Source: an uncultured Bacteroidota bacterium | Lineage (GTDB): Bacteria > Bacteroidota > Bacteroidia > Chitinophagales > Chitinophagaceae | Assembly (NCBI GenBank): GCA_903906365.1 | Contig: CAIVKC010000041.1 | Location: 62,001-126,000 of the forward strand | Reading direction: 5' to 3' | DNA: 64,000 bases | In this document: positions 61,357 to 64,000 of the stretch, in pieces | How positions within the stretch are numbered: the stretch's first letter is position 1 | How the letters are laid out: every line of letters begins with the position of its first letter | Translations under genes and position numbers: made by a program | Notes under the pieces: generated by a model | The model's input: the letters and a program-made list of their open reading frames with translations, nothing else | What the model was told of the DNA's origin: nothing | Databases searched by the model: none

Positions 61357-62370
61357 GTGGAATTATATCTTGATTCGGCCAACATGAAGGAAATCGAAGA
61401 AGGCTTTAAACTGGGCTTTCTGGACGGTCTGACTACCACACCTACCTTTATGCAGCGGGAAGGGGTAACCGATATTGACGGTACCATCCTGAAACTCTCC
61501 AAAATAGTTCCGGTGCTTCAGATTGAAGCCCTGGGTAATACAGCAGAGGAAGTAGTAAAGGAAGCCCACCGGCAGCTGGATCTCGGTCTGGATCCGAAGA
61601 AGACGGTTTTCAAAGTTCCCGTTTCCCTGGAAGCGGTTCGCGCCTGTTACCTTCTTCGTAAGGAAGGACTGCTGGTAAATGTCCATCTGGTGTATACCCT
61701 GCAGCAGGCCTACATGGCCATGCATGCCGGGGCAACCTATGTTTGCCCGCTGGTTGGCCGCCTGCAGGACCAGGGCCATGATGCACTGGCCCTGGTAGAA
61801 CAGTGTGTGGAAGCTGTTGATCATTATGGCTACAACACCAAGGTGATGTTCAGTTCCGTGCGCCACAATGAACATGTGCGTAATGCCATCAATATGGGGG
61901 TCCATACCATCACCCTTCCGCTGAAGGTCCTCAAATCCCTGACCGATAATAATTTCACGACCGTAGGCACCGAGCAGTTCCTCCGGGATACCAGGCTGAT
62001 GACGGTAAGAGTAAAGGAGGCTGTAAACGGAATCAACCCGCTGGTATCGGTGGATGCCATCCTGCGCGATGCCATCGTGAAAATGACTGAATACGGTTTT
62101 GGCTCGGTCAGCGTGGTGCATGGGGACGGTACCGTCAAAGGGGTATTTACCGACGGGGATCTACGCCGCCTCCTGCAAAAGGAAGGGGAGCATATCCTGG
62201 GAAAGAAAATGGGAGACCTTGAATATAAAACCCCGGTAAGCATAGAGGCCGGTACCCTGCTCAATGATGCCGCCGGACTGTTTAAGAAAACCAATGTGGA
62301 TACCATACTGGTTACCGAGAACGGAAAGCCCATCGGGATGCTGGACATACAGGATCTTAAGAACGATTAA
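61357..62370 (+). CDS. FSA/TalC-like transaldolase domain fused to a KdsD-type tandem CBS domain
   Basis: GTG start; MELYLDSANMKEIEEGF...DGLTTTPTFM, VFKVPVSLEA Schiff-base Lys motif, HAGATYVCPLVGRLQDQGHDA, MGVHTITLPLKVLKSL; then SVVHGDGTVKGVFTDGDLRRLLQ ... KPIGMLDIQDL CBS pair. Confidence 0.9.
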   Translation: MELYLDSANMKEIEEGFKLGFLDGLTTTPTFMQREGVTDIDGTILKLSKIVPVLQIEALGNTAEEVVKEAHRQLDLGLDPKKTVFKVPVSLEAVRACYLLRKEGLLVNVHLVYTLQQAYMAMHAGATYVCPLVGRLQDQGHDALALVEQCVEAVDHYGYNTKVMFSSVRHNEHVRNAINMGVHTITLPLKVLKSLTDNNFTTVGTEQFLRDTRLMTVRVKEAVNGINPLVSVDAILRDAIVKMTEYGFGSVSVVHGDGTVKGVFTDGDLRRLLQKEGEHILGKKMGDLEYKTPVSIEAGTLLNDAAGLFKKTNVDTILVTENGKPIGMLDIQDLKND

Positions 62371-62385
62371 CCTCAATGATTTGAT

Positions 62386-62413
62386 AAAGGGGACTGGCAG
62401 GTCCCTTTTTTTT
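62386..62413 (+). terminator. Hairpin terminator/attenuator between transaldolase-CBS and kdsC-like genes
   Basis: GGGAC-TGGCAG-GTCCC followed by TTTTTTTT. Confidence 0.65.
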
Positions 62414-62424
62414 AACCATCATAC

Positions 62425-63135
62425 ATGTCAACCGAATCCAGGAAGATCGCCGATTTATTTAAGGGGAAGTTTTTGGCAAGCCCTTCGCAGATTGCCCAGA
62501 AACTCCCGGCCATCAAGGCCTTTGTATTTGACTGGGACGGTGTTTTCAACGACGGGCAAAAGGATCAGGACGGTTCGAGTTCTTTCAGTGAAATAGATGC
62601 CATGGGAACCAACCTGCTCAGGTTCAACCATTACCTGCGAACCGGAATTCCGCCCCGGGTGGCTGTTTTTTCCGGGGAACAGAACAAGGCTGCTTTCAGG
62701 CTGGCAGGCAGGGAGCATTTTGATGCCGTTTATTATAAGATGTCCGATAAAATCAGGGCCCTGCATCATTTCTGCCGCTGGCATGAATTGGAGCCATCGG
62801 AAGTGGCCTTCTTTTTTGACGATGTCCTTGATTTTTCCCTGGCTGCCCTATGCGGTTTGCGCATCATGGTATCCCGGGATTGTAATCCTTTGCTGAGAGA
62901 TTTTGCAGAAAACAGGCGGCTGGCTGATTATATCACTTTTGCCGACGGGGGCAATCACGCTGTCCGCGAATCCGTGGAACTGCTCACGGGGCTAAGCGGA
63001 AAATATAGTGAAACCATCGAACACCGCATGCACTATGCCCCGCTTTACCAGCAGTACCTGGCACTCCGTAACCGCCCCAAGCCCTTGTTTTATACCCTCA
63101 TTGATTCTGAAATAACCGAACAAACACCCATATGA
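62425..63135 (+). CDS. HAD-superfamily phosphatase, divergent KdsC-like (Kdo-8-P phosphatase candidate)
   Basis: IKAFVFDWDGVFNDGQ, RVAVFSGEQNKAAFRL, VAFFFDDVLDFSLAALCGLRIMVSRDCNPLL, GGNHAVRESVELL follow the KdsC motif order. Confidence 0.75.
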   Translation: MSTESRKIADLFKGKFLASPSQIAQKLPAIKAFVFDWDGVFNDGQKDQDGSSSFSEIDAMGTNLLRFNHYLRTGIPPRVAVFSGEQNKAAFRLAGREHFDAVYYKMSDKIRALHHFCRWHELEPSEVAFFFDDVLDFSLAALCGLRIMVSRDCNPLLRDFAENRRLADYITFADGGNHAVRESVELLTGLSGKYSETIEHRMHYAPLYQQYLALRNRPKPLFYTLIDSEITEQTPI

Positions 63136-63884
63136 TAGCAGGCATTATTCCGGCGCGTTATGCATCCTCCCGTTTTCCGGGTAAGTCATTGCTCGATATA
63201 GGAGGCAAGACCATGATCCAGCGGGTATACGAGCAGGCGAAAAAAAGCAAATCCCTGCAGAAACTGGTGGTGGCCACCGATGACCAGCGGATTTTGGACC
63301 ATGTTCTGTCCTTTGGCGGGGAAGCCGTCATGACCTCTCCGGAACACCCCAGCGGCACCGACCGGTGCTGGGATGCCTTCCGCCAGCTAAAGGAGGCCTA
63401 CCAGTATGTCATCAATATTCAGGGAGATGAGCCCTTTATTGACCCTTCCCAGATTGATACGCTTTCCGCGTTGCTGCAGGACGGCACCACTGAACTGGCC
63501 ACCCTGATGATTCCGGTTTCCAAGGCAGAGGACCTCTTTGACACAGGGGAGGTTAAAATTGTGCTCAATGACAAGATGGAGGCGCTCTATTTCAGCCGAA
63601 TGGCCATTCCATACCTCAAAGGGGTGGAGCAGGCCTTCTGGCATGAACACCATGCCTATTACCGGCATGTCGGCATGTACGCTTACCGCTCGGACGTACT
63701 CAAGAAGATTACCAAGCTTCCGGTATCCTCACTGGAGCGGGCCGAATCCCTGGAACAGCTTCGATGGCTGGAGAACGGATACCGCATCAAATGCGGGGTT
63801 ACCCATTTTGAGAGCCATTGCATCGACACTCCCGAAGATGTTGAGAAGGTAATGAAATGGATGGGAAAGACCCATTTTGAATAA
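63132..63884 (+). CDS. kdsB: CMP-Kdo synthetase (3-deoxy-manno-octulosonate cytidylyltransferase)
   Basis: MIAGIIPARYASSRFPGKSLLDIGGKTMIQRVYEQA, TSPEHPSGTDRCWDAF, VINIQGDEPFID; ATGA overlap with previous gene. Confidence 0.95.
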   Translation: MIAGIIPARYASSRFPGKSLLDIGGKTMIQRVYEQAKKSKSLQKLVVATDDQRILDHVLSFGGEAVMTSPEHPSGTDRCWDAFRQLKEAYQYVINIQGDEPFIDPSQIDTLSALLQDGTTELATLMIPVSKAEDLFDTGEVKIVLNDKMEALYFSRMAIPYLKGVEQAFWHEHHAYYRHVGMYAYRSDVLKKITKLPVSSLERAESLEQLRWLENGYRIKCGVTHFESHCIDTPEDVEKVMKWMGKTHFE

Positions 63885-63980
63885 AGACCGGAAACCCCCA
63901 CACCGGATTGGGAACGGAAAATAGCCATCATGCACTTCAATTGGGCTTTTTCCGGGATCAGGCCGGCCAAACCAATAAAT

Positions 63981-64000
63981 ATGTCAAAGGAAAAGATACT
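63981..64000 (+). CDS. 5' end of next gene, truncated by window edge
   Basis: ATGTCAAAGGAAAAGATACT (MSKEKI...); too short to assign. Confidence 0.3.

Noticed and set aside
61363-62121. 252-aa minus-strand ORF opposite transaldolase-CBS
   Set aside because: Antisense shadow; the plus strand encodes recognisable FSA and CBS motifs.

Overview
This 64-kb window looks like a chromosomal segment from a Bacteroidota bacterium, probably Chitinophagaceae-like judging from protein content. It is mostly housekeeping and envelope genes. I saw no transposase, phage module, CRISPR array or rRNA. Recognisable genes include efp, accB/accC, ispH, an HtrA protease, ddl, era, der, glmS, mgtE, aconitase and one initiator tRNA-fMet. 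Envelope genes include TonB receptors, S9 and M1 peptidases, and T9SS-type or low-complexity secreted proteins.

The most interesting region is the right end (about 56.7-63.9 kb). It is a Kdo / 8-amino-Kdo (Kdo8N) LPS-sugar cluster: waaA-kdnA-kdnB-kdsA-[FSA-like transaldolase fused to a KdsD-type CBS pair]-kdsC-like-kdsB. The expected arabinose-5-phosphate isomerase (KdsD) is absent from the visible part. In its place is a fructose-6-phosphate-aldolase-like barrel carrying KdsD's regulatory CBS tail.

Other notable items:
- A TPP riboswitch upstream of a TonB-dependent receptor.
- An ECF sigma factor overlapping a gene for a putative dual-membrane-spanning anti-sigma/beta-barrel protein.
- A BlaI/BlaR1-type pair with a palindromic operator but no recognisable penicillin-binding sensor domain.
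- Three tandem GIN-domain paralogs.
- A T9SS Gly-rich surface protein whose signal peptide is one nucleotide out of frame with its apparent start codon.
- A hairpin-rich gene-free interval near 39.7-40.4 kb.

All calls come from reading the sequence and supplied translations by eye. No database search was run.
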